A stretch of 44,317 nucleotides of DNA from Pseudomonadota bacterium. Its GTDB lineage: Bacteria > Pseudomonadota > Gammaproteobacteria > Steroidobacterales > Steroidobacteraceae. Shown here in pieces: positions 14,823 to 24,045 of the stretch (positions within the stretch are counted from its first letter, which is position 1; every line of letters starts with the position of its first letter). The stretch is from assembly GCA_018261655.1 (NCBI GenBank), contig JAGTSG010000007.1, forward strand, positions 1 to 44,317. The letters are read 5' to 3'. The translations under genes were made by a program, and so were the position numbers. The notes under the pieces are model-generated. The model saw only the letters and a program-made list of their open reading frames with translations. It was not told the origin of the DNA and did no database searches.

Positions 14823-14849
14823 GGTCAAACGGGGAATTCACGAATTCAC
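14823..14849 (-). promoter_or_regulatory. Candidate Cus operon promoter with tandem 8-bp repeat
   Basis: Two perfect head-to-tail copies of GAATTCAC (14834-14841 and 14842-14849; GTGAATTC on minus) lie just upstream of TTGACC (minus strand, 14828 to 14823), which resembles a -35 box. The -10 region is poor: TAGCGT at 18-base spacing matches only 3 of 6. A weak core with a repeat directly upstream would suit an activator-dependent promoter, such as a copper-responsive two-component regulator. No known CusR, CopR or CueR box was recognised, and the repeats could also serve divergent icd. Confidence 0.3.
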
Positions 14850-14899
14850 GGGCCGGGGCCGGGTCCGGGGTTCTCCGACCCTGATCCGACCCCTCGCGG

Positions 14900-14932
14900 T
14901 ATGTTAAAGTTTCCGCTTCCCGCCCGAAACTT
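14900..14932 (+). promoter_or_regulatory. Putative icd promoter/leader element
   Basis: TATGTT at 14900-14905 is a weak -10-like box (4 of 6) in the only AT-rich part of the icd upstream region. It is followed by a 7-bp inverted repeat, AAGTTTC (14907-14913) and GAAACTT (14926-14932), with a 12-base spacer. No clear -35 is visible. The dyad could be an operator or a leader stem. Confidence 0.25.
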
Positions 14933-14975
14933 CCGTTACCGAACAAAGACATCCGGGCAACTAGGAGCCAGATCC

Positions 14976-16274
<1,299 letters not shown>

Positions 16275-16290
16275 GGCCGCAGCGACGGCC

Positions 16291-18036
16291 TTGGGCGGGA
16301 CCGACCCCAACGGCGACGAGGCCCTGGCACGGCGCTGTGCCAGGGTCATCGTCGACGCCTTCGCCTGGTACAACCAGGAGTTCCGCGTCATCAGCCGGCG
16401 CGCCCCGGAGCGCTTCGAGAACCGAGACTGGTCCGGGGTCCAGCAGGACGTGGTCGAGCGGCTCGACCTGTACACCGAGTGCGTCAGGCGCGGCCAGGAC
16501 ACGGCCGAGCGCCTGCTGGGCGAACGGGCACGCGACCCCGCGCTGTGGCGCCTGGTCAAGGCCAGCTTCGCGGAGCAGATCGAGGAGCTCGCCGACCCCG
16601 AGTTCCTGAAGACCTACTTCAGCTCCATCACCCGCAGGATCTTCGAGACCGTCGGCGTCGACCCCGAGATCGAGTTCTTCGCGCTCGACCTCGACCCGTT
16701 GCGCGGCATGACCTCGCGCGGCGTCACGCGCAGCTACGCGAACCGCGGCTCCCTGCAGTTGCTGGTGGAGGAACTGCTGTCCGACTACAAGTTCCGCACG
16801 CCCTGGCGCGACTTCGAGGGCAGCGTCGAGCACGTCGTGACCGACATACGCCTGCACCTGCAGCGCTCCGGCGAGGGCCGGCCCGTGCGCGAGATCGAGG
16901 TCATCCGGCCGGTGTTCTTCCAGATGACCCGGGCGTACGTCGTCGGGAAGGTCAGGGGCGACGGCTACGTGCTGCCGCTCGCCATTGCCTTCCGCAACGG
17001 CGACCGGGGCGTGCTCGTGGACGCGGTGATGCTGAAGGAGAGCGACGTCTCGATCCTGTTCAGCTTCACCCGCTCCTACTTCCACGTGGACCTGGAGCGC
17101 GTGGGCGAAGCAGTGCACTTCCTCAAGGACCTGGTGCCGCGCAAGCCGGTCTCGGAGCTGTTCACCGTGCTCGGCCGCGCCAAGCAGGGCAAGACCGAGC
17201 GCTTCCGCGAGATCCTCAGGCATCTCGGCGAGACCGACGACCGTTTCGTCATGGCCCCCGGCGAGAAGGGCCTGGTCATGGCCTGCTTCACGCTGCAGTC
17301 TTTCGACGTCGTGTTCAAGGTGATCCGCGACCACTTTCCCGCCGTCAAGAACGTCCTGCGCGAGGAAGTGATGGCCAAGTACGACATGGTGTTCAAGCAC
17401 GACCGCGCCGGGCGACTGGTGGACGCCCAGGAGTTCAAGAAAGTGCGCTTCCCGCGCGCGCGCTTCGACCCCGGCGTTCTCGACGAGTTGCTTGGCCAGT
17501 GCGCGCGTACCGTCCAGCTCGAGGGCGACGACGTGATCGTCGACCACGTCTACATCGAGCGCAAGATGACGCCGCTCAACCTGTACCTGCGGTCCGCGGC
17601 GCGTGAGCAGGCGGAGCTGGCGGTCATCGAGTACGGCCAGGCCATCCGCGACCTGGCCTACACGAACATCTTTGCCGGCGACCTGCTGCTCAAGAACTTC
17701 GGCGTGACGCGCCACGGCCGGGTCATCTTCTACGATTACGACGAACTCTGCGCCGTGACCGACTGCCGATTCCGCGACCTGCCGCAGGCTTCCAGCTACG
17801 AGGACGAAATGCGCGCGGAGAGCTGGTTCTACGTCGCGGAGAACGACGTCTTCCCCGAGACGTTCATCAACTTCCTCGGCTTCGACGAGCACCTCAAGGC
17901 AGTCTTCCTCGAGAAGCACGGCGAGATCCTCGAGGCCGACTGGTGGCGTCAGCTCCAGGAACGGCTTGCCACGGGGGCCGTGGTCGAGGTGCTGCCCTAT
18001 CACCCGCACCGGGTCAGGGTCGCCAGCAGCTTCTGA
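16291..18036 (+). CDS. aceK: Isocitrate dehydrogenase kinase/phosphatase
   Basis: Bifunctional enzyme that phosphorylates and dephosphorylates isocitrate dehydrogenase, steering carbon to the glyoxylate shunt on acetate or fatty acids; 581 residues (E. coli 578). It shows the AceK nucleotide-binding stretch APGEKGLVMACFT followed by the catalytic-lysine segment VFKVI, and the highly conserved KNFGVTRHGRVIFYDYDEL. The start is a TTG at 16291 without a strong Shine-Dalgarno. It is chosen because the N-terminus then matches the family length, and no ATG or GTG precedes the conserved region. In E. coli aceK is in aceBAK; here it is fused by position to its substrate gene icd, and no glyoxylate-shunt gene lies in the window. 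Confidence 0.96.
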   Translation: MGGTDPNGDEALARRCARVIVDAFAWYNQEFRVISRRAPERFENRDWSGVQQDVVERLDLYTECVRRGQDTAERLLGERARDPALWRLVKASFAEQIEELADPEFLKTYFSSITRRIFETVGVDPEIEFFALDLDPLRGMTSRGVTRSYANRGSLQLLVEELLSDYKFRTPWRDFEGSVEHVVTDIRLHLQRSGEGRPVREIEVIRPVFFQMTRAYVVGKVRGDGYVLPLAIAFRNGDRGVLVDAVMLKESDVSILFSFTRSYFHVDLERVGEAVHFLKDLVPRKPVSELFTVLGRAKQGKTERFREILRHLGETDDRFVMAPGEKGLVMACFTLQSFDVVFKVIRDHFPAVKNVLREEVMAKYDMVFKHDRAGRLVDAQEFKKVRFPRARFDPGVLDELLGQCARTVQLEGDDVIVDHVYIERKMTPLNLYLRSAAREQAELAVIEYGQAIRDLAYTNIFAGDLLLKNFGVTRHGRVIFYDYDELCAVTDCRFRDLPQASSYEDEMRAESWFYVAENDVFPETFINFLGFDEHLKAVFLEKHGEILEADWWRQLQERLATGAVVEVLPYHPHRVRVASSF

Positions 18037-18093
18037 AGAGGCACCAGGCACGGACCCGTCCCCTGCGGGGCCAGGTCCGTGCCTGGTGCCTTT
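18037..18093. terminator. Perfect 18-bp hairpin between convergent aceK and metC-like gene
   Basis: AGGCACCAGGCACGGACC at 18039-18056 is the exact reverse complement of 18074-18091. The 17-base loop itself contains CCCC/GGGG. A G-U and an A-U pair extend the stem by two. The structure fills nearly the whole gap between two convergent stop codons. It can act as a bidirectional transcription terminator, though the T-run is only three bases. Its length and perfection also fit a REP-type repeat. Confidence 0.7.
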
Positions 18094-19265
18094 CAGGCCG
18101 GGACCTGCCGCAGCGCCTGGTCCAGGTCCTCCAGCAGGTCATCCGGGTCCTCGGCCCCGATCGACAGGCGCACCGTCGACTCGGACACGCCGCAAATCGC
18201 CCGCTGCTCGGCCGTCAGGTCGCGCGGCTGCATGAACTGCGGCGGCATCACCAGCGAGTCCACGGAACCCAGGCTCGCGGTCATCGAGAACAGCGCCAGC
18301 GACTCGGTGAACACCCGCGCCTCGTCGAGACCACCGTGCAGGTCGAAGGTCACGACGGTCCCGAACTCCTTCATCTGCTCACGCGCCAGCGCGTGCCGCG
18401 GGTGGGACGGCAGGCCCGGGTAACGCACGCTGCGGACCTGCGGCTGCTCCGTGAGCCAGGTGGCGATGCGCATGGCGGCCGCCGACTGGGCGTCGTAGCG
18501 CAGGTAGTAGGTCTTCAGTCCGCGCAGCATCAGGAACGCCGCGTGAGGGTCGAGGACCGGCCCCAGCGTCTTCGCGTCCGGCCGCATCGCCTTGACCAGC
18601 GCTGCGCTGCCGATGATCGCCCCGCCCATCACGTCGCCGTGGCCCGACGCGTACTTGGTCAGGCTGTGGACGAACAGGTCCACGTCGTACCGGCCGTGGT
18701 TGTGCAGGCCGGCAAAGGTGTTGTCCATCACGGAGAGCGCGCCGGCGGCCCGCGCGGCGCGGGTGATACGTTCGATGTCCGCGATCCTGGTCGTCGGGTT
18801 GGTCGGGCTCTCGAAGACGACCAGGCGCGTCGGCCTGTCGGCGAGCACCCGCTCGATTCCCTCGTCGTCCTCGATCGACAGCATCGTGTGCGACACGCCG
18901 TAGCGTCCGAGCAGGTTCCGGATCAGGGTCCGGGTCGGCCCGTAGGATTCGACGAAACACAGGACGTGGTCGCCCGCCCTGCATTGCGCGAGCAGGCAGG
19001 TGCTGACAGCCGCGACTCCGGATGCCGAGACGATGCAGTCCTCCCGGCCCTGCATGTCGGCGAGCAGCAGCTCCAGCTGGCGATTGGTCGGGTTGGAATC
19101 CCGCGAATAGACGAAGCCGGGCCGTTCCCCGCGGAACAGGCGCAGGGCCTCGTCGATCCGGTCGATCTCGAACTTGACCGACTGGTAGATGGGCGCGACC
19201 AGCGGCCGGTTGTCCGGTGGCACCGGGACGTCCCGGGGGTGTATGACTCGGGTCCGGTCCTTCAT
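18093..19265 (-). CDS. Cys/Met-metabolism PLP enzyme (cystathionine lyase / gamma-synthase family)
   Basis: Trans-sulfuration family enzyme of 390 residues; the start ATG at 19265 has GGAG 6 bases upstream. The PLP lysine is Lys204 in HSLTKYASGHGD, and YSRDSNPT, MDNTFA and VRLSIGAEDPDDLL are family signatures. Residues 108-110 read YGP: the position that is Cys in methionine gamma-lyases (YGCT) is Pro, as in cystathionine beta-lyases. Cystathionine beta- or gamma-lyase activity is therefore more likely than methionine gamma-lyase, but substrate cannot be fixed from sequence. It lies 109 bp downstream of the branched-chain aminotransferase and may belong to the bkd transcript. A gamma-lyase would make 2-oxobutyrate, a substrate of the BCKDH encoded upstream (inference). 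Confidence 0.85.
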   Translation of the reverse strand: MKDRTRVIHPRDVPVPPDNRPLVAPIYQSVKFEIDRIDEALRLFRGERPGFVYSRDSNPTNRQLELLLADMQGREDCIVSASGVAAVSTCLLAQCRAGDHVLCFVESYGPTRTLIRNLLGRYGVSHTMLSIEDDEGIERVLADRPTRLVVFESPTNPTTRIADIERITRAARAAGALSVMDNTFAGLHNHGRYDVDLFVHSLTKYASGHGDVMGGAIIGSAALVKAMRPDAKTLGPVLDPHAAFLMLRGLKTYYLRYDAQSAAAMRIATWLTEQPQVRSVRYPGLPSHPRHALAREQMKEFGTVVTFDLHGGLDEARVFTESLALFSMTASLGSVDSLVMPPQFMQPRDLTAEQRAICGVSESTVRLSIGAEDPDDLLEDLDQALRQVPA

Positions 19266-19374
19266 CGCGCGCTCCGCATCGACGGCAGCGCATTCAAGCA
19301 CAGGCGGCCGCCGGCAGCCACGTGCCGCCGCCGGGGCAAGCCGTCGCCGCCCACATCGTGGGCCGGGCCCGGTC

Positions 19375-20415
19375 CTAGACGCGGTGCAGCCAGCCGTGCG
19401 TGTCCGGAATCTCGCCCTGCTGGATGCCGACGAGCGTGGCGCGCAGCCTCCTGGTGTGCGGACCGACGTCGCCGCTCCCGACCCGGTGTTCCCTGGCGTC
19501 GCGCACCAGCGTGCCCACGCCGGCCAGCACCGCGGCGGTGCCCGACAGGGCGGCCTCGCCGTCCTTCACCCACTCGAGCATCTCCTCGACGGTGAACACG
19601 CGCTCCTCGACCTCGTAGCCCAGCGAAGGCGCCATCCTCAGCAGGGAATCACGCGTCACGCCGTGCAGGAAGGTGGAATCGAGGCTGCGGGTGAGGATCT
19701 TCCCGTCCCGGATCAGCAGGAAATTGGCGGCGCCGGTCTCCTGCACCTCCCCGCCCGGGCAGAACAGCACCTGGTCCACGCCGAATTTCTGCTTGGCAGC
19801 CAGTGTCGGGCCCATCGCGGCCGCGTAGTTGCCGCCGGTCTTCACGACGCCGAGGTGGGAGGCGCAACGCGTGGCCTCGGTCTCGACGTGGATCCTGAGC
19901 GCCTTCACGCCGCCGGCGAAGTAGTCCCACACCGGGCTGGCCAGCACCAGCAGCATCAGCTCGGTCGGCGGGTGCGCGGCGGCGCCGATGTTCGGCGTGG
20001 TGCCGAACAGGATCGGCCGCATGTAGAGCGCCCCCGGTGCTTCCGGCACCTGGCCGCGCACGCGGTCGATGACGCCGAGGACCATGGCCTCGAGCTGGTC
20101 GGCGTCCGGCTCGGCCATGGCCAGCGCGCGCGCGCTCTGGCACATGCGCTCGATGTGGCTGCCCATGCGGAAGACATTCACGCTCCCGTCCGCCCACTTG
20201 TAGGCCTTGAACCCCTCGAAGCAGGTGCTGGCGTAGTGCAGCACGTGGGCGGCCGGGCTGAGCTCGATGGAGCCGGTCCTGCGGAACTCATGGTCCGACC
20301 ACTGGCCGTTCCTGAAGGTGGCGACCGCCATGGTGTCGGCCAGTACGCTGCCGAAGGCCGGGCGCGGTGTCGTCTGGGTCTGGGTCTGTGCCTGTGCCTG
20401 TGCCTGTGCGTTCAT
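19375..20415 (-). CDS. ilvE: Branched-chain amino acid aminotransferase (class IV)
   Basis: Transfers the amino group of Leu, Ile or Val to 2-oxoglutarate, giving the branched keto acids used by the BCKDH complex encoded just upstream; 346 residues. The PLP lysine is probably Lys192 in VVKTGGNYAAAM, the pattern of BCAT type enzymes. HYASTCFEGFKAYKW and EVQETGAANFLLI are further family matches. The N-terminus begins with a Gln/Ala/Thr dipeptide run encoded by a hexanucleotide repeat; the conserved domain starts near residue 21. The ATG at 20415 lies 7 bp after the bkdB stop. Placement in a bkd operon argues for a catabolic role, though a biosynthetic one is not excluded. Confidence 0.92.
   Translation of the reverse strand: MNAQAQAQAQTQTQTTPRPAFGSVLADTMAVATFRNGQWSDHEFRRTGSIELSPAAHVLHYASTCFEGFKAYKWADGSVNVFRMGSHIERMCQSARALAMAEPDADQLEAMVLGVIDRVRGQVPEAPGALYMRPILFGTTPNIGAAAHPPTELMLLVLASPVWDYFAGGVKALRIHVETEATRCASHLGVVKTGGNYAAAMGPTLAAKQKFGVDQVLFCPGGEVQETGAANFLLIRDGKILTRSLDSTFLHGVTRDSLLRMAPSLGYEVEERVFTVEEMLEWVKDGEAALSGTAAVLAGVGTLVRDAREHRVGSGDVGPHTRRLRATLVGIQQGEIPDTHGWLHRV
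20373..20408. repeat. Hexanucleotide repeat in the start of the aminotransferase gene
   Basis: Six tandem 6-bp units read TCTGGG, TCTGGG, TCTGTG, then CCTGTG three times. They encode the Ala-Gln/Thr-Gln run at residues about 3-15 of the aminotransferase. Because the unit is two codons long, slippage would change length and not frame. The coded segment precedes the conserved domain and is probably a flexible tail. Confidence 0.8.
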
Positions 20416-20422
20416 GGTTGCT

Positions 20423-21664
20423 TCAGTCCTGGATGAAGATGGTTGCAGGGTGCTCGAGCCGGTCCTTCAGCGCCTGGATCATCGCGGCGGCGTCGAAGCC
20501 ATCCACGAAGCGGTGATCGAAGGACGAGGACAGGTTCATCATGCGGCGGACCGCGATGGCGCCATTCTGGACCACCGGGCGCTCCACCGCCTTGTTGACT
20601 CCCACGATGGCGACCTCCGGCGCGTTGATGACCGGGGTCGAGACGATGCCCCCGAGCCTGCCGAGACTGGTCACCGTGATGGTGGAGCCGGTCAGCTCGT
20701 CGCGTTTCGCGGTCCCGGTGCGCGCGGCCTCGGACACGCGGCGGATCTCGGCGGCAATTCCGGCGAGACCGCGCGCCTCGGCGTTGCGGACGACCGGCAC
20801 CTTCAGGCCGTCCGGCGTCTGGGTGGCGATGCCGACGTGCACGGGGTGGTGCCGCACGATCACGCCGCGGCTCTCGTCGTAGTGCGCGTTGCACTGGGGA
20901 AACCCGTCGAGCACGCGCACCAGCGCGGCGACGATGAAGGGCAGCAGGGTGTAGCGGTCCGCCCCGCGGGCGAGCTGGGCGTTGAGGTGCTGCCGCAGCG
21001 ACTCCAGCTCGGTCACGTCGACTTCCTCGACGTACGCGAAGTGCGGGATGTTGCGCTTGGCCTCCGTCATGCGCTGCGCAATCACGCGCCGGACGCCGAT
21101 GACCTTGATCTCCTCGGTGCCGCTGCGGGCGACCCCTGCCGCGGGCGCAGCGCGGCCGGCCGCCGGGGGCGCCTTCCCGGCGAGCGCCACCTCGAGGTCG
21201 CCGGGCTGGATGCGGCCGCCGGGGCCGGAGCCCGTGACCTGCGACAGGTCGACGCCGGCCTCGCGCGCCCTGCGCCGCGTGGCCGGCGACGCCATCACGC
21301 GCCCCGCCAGCGCGGGGGCGACCGCCGCTTCAGCGGTGGCCGCCTTGGGCGCGGCGGCGACCGGCCCGGCCGGCGCCACGGCGACCTCTCCGGCCGACGG
21401 CGCAGCCTGTGCCGGCGCCTCGCCCGAGATGTCGAACACGATCAGCTCGGATCCCACCGCGACCATGTCGCCCGGCTGCCCGGTCAGGGACAGGACGCGG
21501 CCGGTGACCGGTGACGGCACTTCCACCGCCGCCTTGTCCGTCATGACCTCGGCGATCACCTGGTCCTCCTGGACCACCTCGCCCACGCTGACCTTCCACT
21601 CGACGACCTCGGCCTCGACCGTGCCCTCGCCGAGGTCGGGCATCTTGAACACGAAGCGGCTCAT
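20423..21664 (-). CDS. bkdB: Branched-chain 2-oxoacid dehydrogenase E2 (dihydrolipoamide acyltransferase)
   Basis: Core of the BCKDH complex, moving the acyl group from lipoyl to CoA; 413 residues. Residues 1-80 are a lipoyl domain with Lys44 in VMTDKAAVEVPS. An Ala/Pro-rich linker follows, then a peripheral-subunit-binding domain (ASPATRRRAREAGVDL and GSGPGGRI). The C-terminal acyltransferase domain ends with the catalytic SFDHRFVDG motif. The ATG at 21664 overlaps the bkdA2 stop by 4 bases. There is one lipoyl domain, as in bacterial BkdB. An E3 gene (lpd) is not in this window. Confidence 0.95.
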   Translation of the reverse strand: MSRFVFKMPDLGEGTVEAEVVEWKVSVGEVVQEDQVIAEVMTDKAAVEVPSPVTGRVLSLTGQPGDMVAVGSELIVFDISGEAPAQAAPSAGEVAVAPAGPVAAAPKAATAEAAVAPALAGRVMASPATRRRAREAGVDLSQVTGSGPGGRIQPGDLEVALAGKAPPAAGRAAPAAGVARSGTEEIKVIGVRRVIAQRMTEAKRNIPHFAYVEEVDVTELESLRQHLNAQLARGADRYTLLPFIVAALVRVLDGFPQCNAHYDESRGVIVRHHPVHVGIATQTPDGLKVPVVRNAEARGLAGIAAEIRRVSEAARTGTAKRDELTGSTITVTSLGRLGGIVSTPVINAPEVAIVGVNKAVERPVVQNGAIAVRRMMNLSSSFDHRFVDGFDAAAMIQALKDRLEHPATIFIQD

Positions 21665-22677
21665 GCGGCCTCCATCACGGCCCGGAGGGCCGTCGCGACG
21701 CGGGCCTGGCCCGGGAAATATTCCCACTCGAAGGCGTGGGGATAAGGCGTATCCCAGCCGCACACCCGCAGGATCGGCGCCTGCAGGTGCCAGAAGCATT
21801 CCTCCTGGATCGTCGCCGACAGCTCGCCGCCATAGCCGCCGAAGCGGGTCGCCTCGTGCACGATCACGCAGCGGCCGGTCTTTCTGACCGACGTCACCAG
21901 CGTCTCGACGTCGAGCGGCACCATCGTCCGGACGTCGACGATCTCGGCGTCGATGCCCGCGGCGCGCGCGGCGGCCTCGCAGACGTGCACCATCGTGCCG
22001 TAGGTGACGACCGTGACGTCGGCGCCGGCGCGCACCACCTCGCACTTGCCGATGGGCACGGTGTAGTGGCCCTCGGGCACGTCGCCCTTCGGGTGCGTGC
22101 TCCACGGCACGGCCGGCTTGTTCGGGTCGCCATCGAACGGGCCGTTGTAGATGCGCTTCGGCTCGAAGAAGATGACCGGGTCGTCGTCCTCGATGGCCGA
22201 GATCAGCAGCCCCTTGGCATCGTAGGGGTTCGAGGGCATCACGACCTTGAGGCCGGAGACGTGCGCGAACACGCCCTCAGGGCTCTGCGAGTGCGTCTGT
22301 CCGCCGCGGATGCCGCCGCCGCAGGGCGTGCGGATCGTGACCGGCGCGAAGAACTCGCCGGCGCTGCGATAGCGCAGCCGCGCCAGCTCGCTGACGATCT
22401 GGTCGTAGGCCGGGTAGATGTAGTCCGCGAACTGGATCTCCGCGACCGGGCGCAGCCCGTTGACGCCCATGCCGATCGCCGCGGCGACGATGCCTCCCTC
22501 GGCGATGGGCGTGTCGAGCACGCGGTGCTCGCCGTACTTGCGCTGCAGACCGTCCGTGACGCGGAACACCCCGCCGAAGAAGCCGACATCCTCGCCGAGG
22601 ACCACGACGCTGTGGTCGCGGCCCAGCATGATGTCCATGGCCGAGTTCAGCGCCTGGATCATGTTCATCTGTGCCAT
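21661..22677 (-). CDS. bkdA2: Branched-chain 2-oxoacid dehydrogenase E1 beta subunit
   Basis: Beta half of the thiamine-diphosphate-dependent decarboxylase of BCKDH; 338 residues. It matches the transketolase-like E1 beta family: VVVLGEDVGFFGGVFRVTDG, DTPIAEGGIVAAAIGM, GGGIRGGQTHSQSPEG and HEATRFGGYGGEL. The HSQSPEG segment is characteristic of branched-chain rather than pyruvate E1. It starts 4 bp after the bkdA1 stop and overlaps bkdB by ATGA, giving the standard bkdA1-bkdA2-bkdB order. Confidence 0.95.
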   Translation of the reverse strand: MAQMNMIQALNSAMDIMLGRDHSVVVLGEDVGFFGGVFRVTDGLQRKYGEHRVLDTPIAEGGIVAAAIGMGVNGLRPVAEIQFADYIYPAYDQIVSELARLRYRSAGEFFAPVTIRTPCGGGIRGGQTHSQSPEGVFAHVSGLKVVMPSNPYDAKGLLISAIEDDDPVIFFEPKRIYNGPFDGDPNKPAVPWSTHPKGDVPEGHYTVPIGKCEVVRAGADVTVVTYGTMVHVCEAAARAAGIDAEIVDVRTMVPLDVETLVTSVRKTGRCVIVHEATRFGGYGGELSATIQEECFWHLQAPILRVCGWDTPYPHAFEWEYFPGQARVATALRAVMEAA

Positions 22678-22681
22678 GGCG

Positions 22682-23920
22682 TCACTTCCCCGCCAGCTCG
22701 GCGCGCAGTTCCGCTGCCTGCTTCTTCAGGTGCTCGGGCATCTCCTTGAAGACGTCCTCGAACATCAGGCGCGGGTCGAGCCGCGGCGGCTCCGTGAGCG
22801 TGCCGTAGGTCGTCGCCTCCTTCCACGAGGCCTGCACGCGCTGGTCCATCTCCCGGGCGAGTTCGGCGTGCCGCTCCTCCGACCACTCGCCGAGGCCGAT
22901 GAGGTGACCCTTGAGCCGCTCGATGGGATCCCCCAGCGGCCAGTTCTCGTAGTCGTCCTTCGGGCGGTACCGCGCCGGATCGTCGCTGGTCGAGTGGGCG
23001 GCCCCGCGGTAGGTCACGTGCTCGATCAGCGTCGGACCGAAGCCCTGGCGCGCGCGCTCGGCGGCCCACTGCGTGACAGCGTACACCGCGAGGAAGTCGT
23101 TGCCGTCGACCCGGAGGCCCGCCATACCGAAGCCCGGCCCGCGCGCCGCGAAAGTGCGGTGTTCGCCGCCGGCAAAGCCCTGGAAGGTGGAGATGGCCCA
23201 CTGGTTGTTGACGATGTTGAGGATCGCCGGCGCCCGGTAAACCGAGGCGAACAGCATTGCGTGGTGGAAATCGGCCTCGGCGCTCGAGCCCTCGCCGATC
23301 CACGATGCGGCGATGTCGTCGGTGCCCTTGATGGCCGCCGCCATCGCCCAGCCCACGGCCTGAGGGAACTGCGTGGTCAGGTTCCCGGAGATGGAGAAGA
23401 TGTTGCCGTCGCGCCAGTGGTACATGACCGGCAGCTGCCGGCCCTTGCACATGTCGCGGGTGTTGGACAGCAGCTGGCACATCAGGTCGAGCACCGGCCG
23501 GCCGCGGACCACGTACAGCCCCTGCTGCCGGTAGGAAGGGAACAGCATGTCGGTCGGACGCAGCGCCATGCCCTGGGCGACCGCGACGGCCTCCTCGCCC
23601 AGCGAACGCATGTAGAAGCTGATCTTGCCGGCGCGCTGCATCCGTTGCATGCGCTCGTCGAAAGCGCGCGTGAGCACCATGTGCCTCAGCGCCACCTGCA
23701 GGTCGGACGGGTCGAGGTGCGGGTTCCACGGACCGACCGCCCGGTGCTGCTCGTCGATGACGCGGACCAGCTCGAAGGCGAGTCCGTTCATGTCGCGCAC
23801 GCGCGTATTGATGTCCGGCCGCGCCACCGTGCCCGCCGGCGACAGCTCGAGGTAGCTGAAGTCGGGCTTCTCGCCCGGCCGGGAGTGATGCTTGGGAATG
23901 TGCAGGCGGGAAGGTCTCAT
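22682..23920 (-). CDS. bkdA1: Branched-chain 2-oxoacid dehydrogenase E1 alpha subunit
   Basis: Alpha half of BCKDH E1; decarboxylates the keto acids of Leu, Ile and Val. It is 412 residues from the ATG at 23920, chosen because MRPSRLHIPKHHSRPG begins like Pseudomonas BkdA1 and AAAGG precedes it; the open frame further upstream is intergenic. The thiamine-binding motif runs from IGEGSSAEADFHHAM to NNQWAIST. TYRGAAHSTSDDP is the conserved loop next to the active site. First gene of the operon, divergent from an Lrp-type regulator. Confidence 0.95.
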   Translation of the reverse strand: MRPSRLHIPKHHSRPGEKPDFSYLELSPAGTVARPDINTRVRDMNGLAFELVRVIDEQHRAVGPWNPHLDPSDLQVALRHMVLTRAFDERMQRMQRAGKISFYMRSLGEEAVAVAQGMALRPTDMLFPSYRQQGLYVVRGRPVLDLMCQLLSNTRDMCKGRQLPVMYHWRDGNIFSISGNLTTQFPQAVGWAMAAAIKGTDDIAASWIGEGSSAEADFHHAMLFASVYRAPAILNIVNNQWAISTFQGFAGGEHRTFAARGPGFGMAGLRVDGNDFLAVYAVTQWAAERARQGFGPTLIEHVTYRGAAHSTSDDPARYRPKDDYENWPLGDPIERLKGHLIGLGEWSEERHAELAREMDQRVQASWKEATTYGTLTEPPRLDPRLMFEDVFKEMPEHLKKQAAELRAELAGK

Positions 23921-24045
23921 GGGGCGCGCCTTTGCGGTTCGGGCGGTTTTCTGGCCGTTATCGTACGTCCTGTCGTCGGCAGATGTTGAAATTCTCTTGC
24001 TGTTATGCACAAATGCGGGATATTCGTTCACCATCCGGCGCTGCA
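23921..24045. promoter_or_regulatory. bkdA1 / Lrp-type regulator divergent control region
   Basis: The 125-bp spacer is AT-richer than its surroundings, especially 23985-24030, as expected for an Lrp/BkdR target. Toward the bkd genes, TACGAT (minus, 23965 to 23960) is -10-like. Toward the regulator, TTGAAA at 23986-23991 is -35-like, with only a weak ACAAAT 17 bases on. Branched-chain amino acids bound by the regulator probably control this region, by analogy to Pseudomonas BkdR. Confidence 0.4.

Noticed and set aside
18093-19265. Methionine gamma-lyase assignment, tempting in a bkd operon
   Set aside because: The diagnostic Cys of methionine gamma-lyases is Pro110 here.
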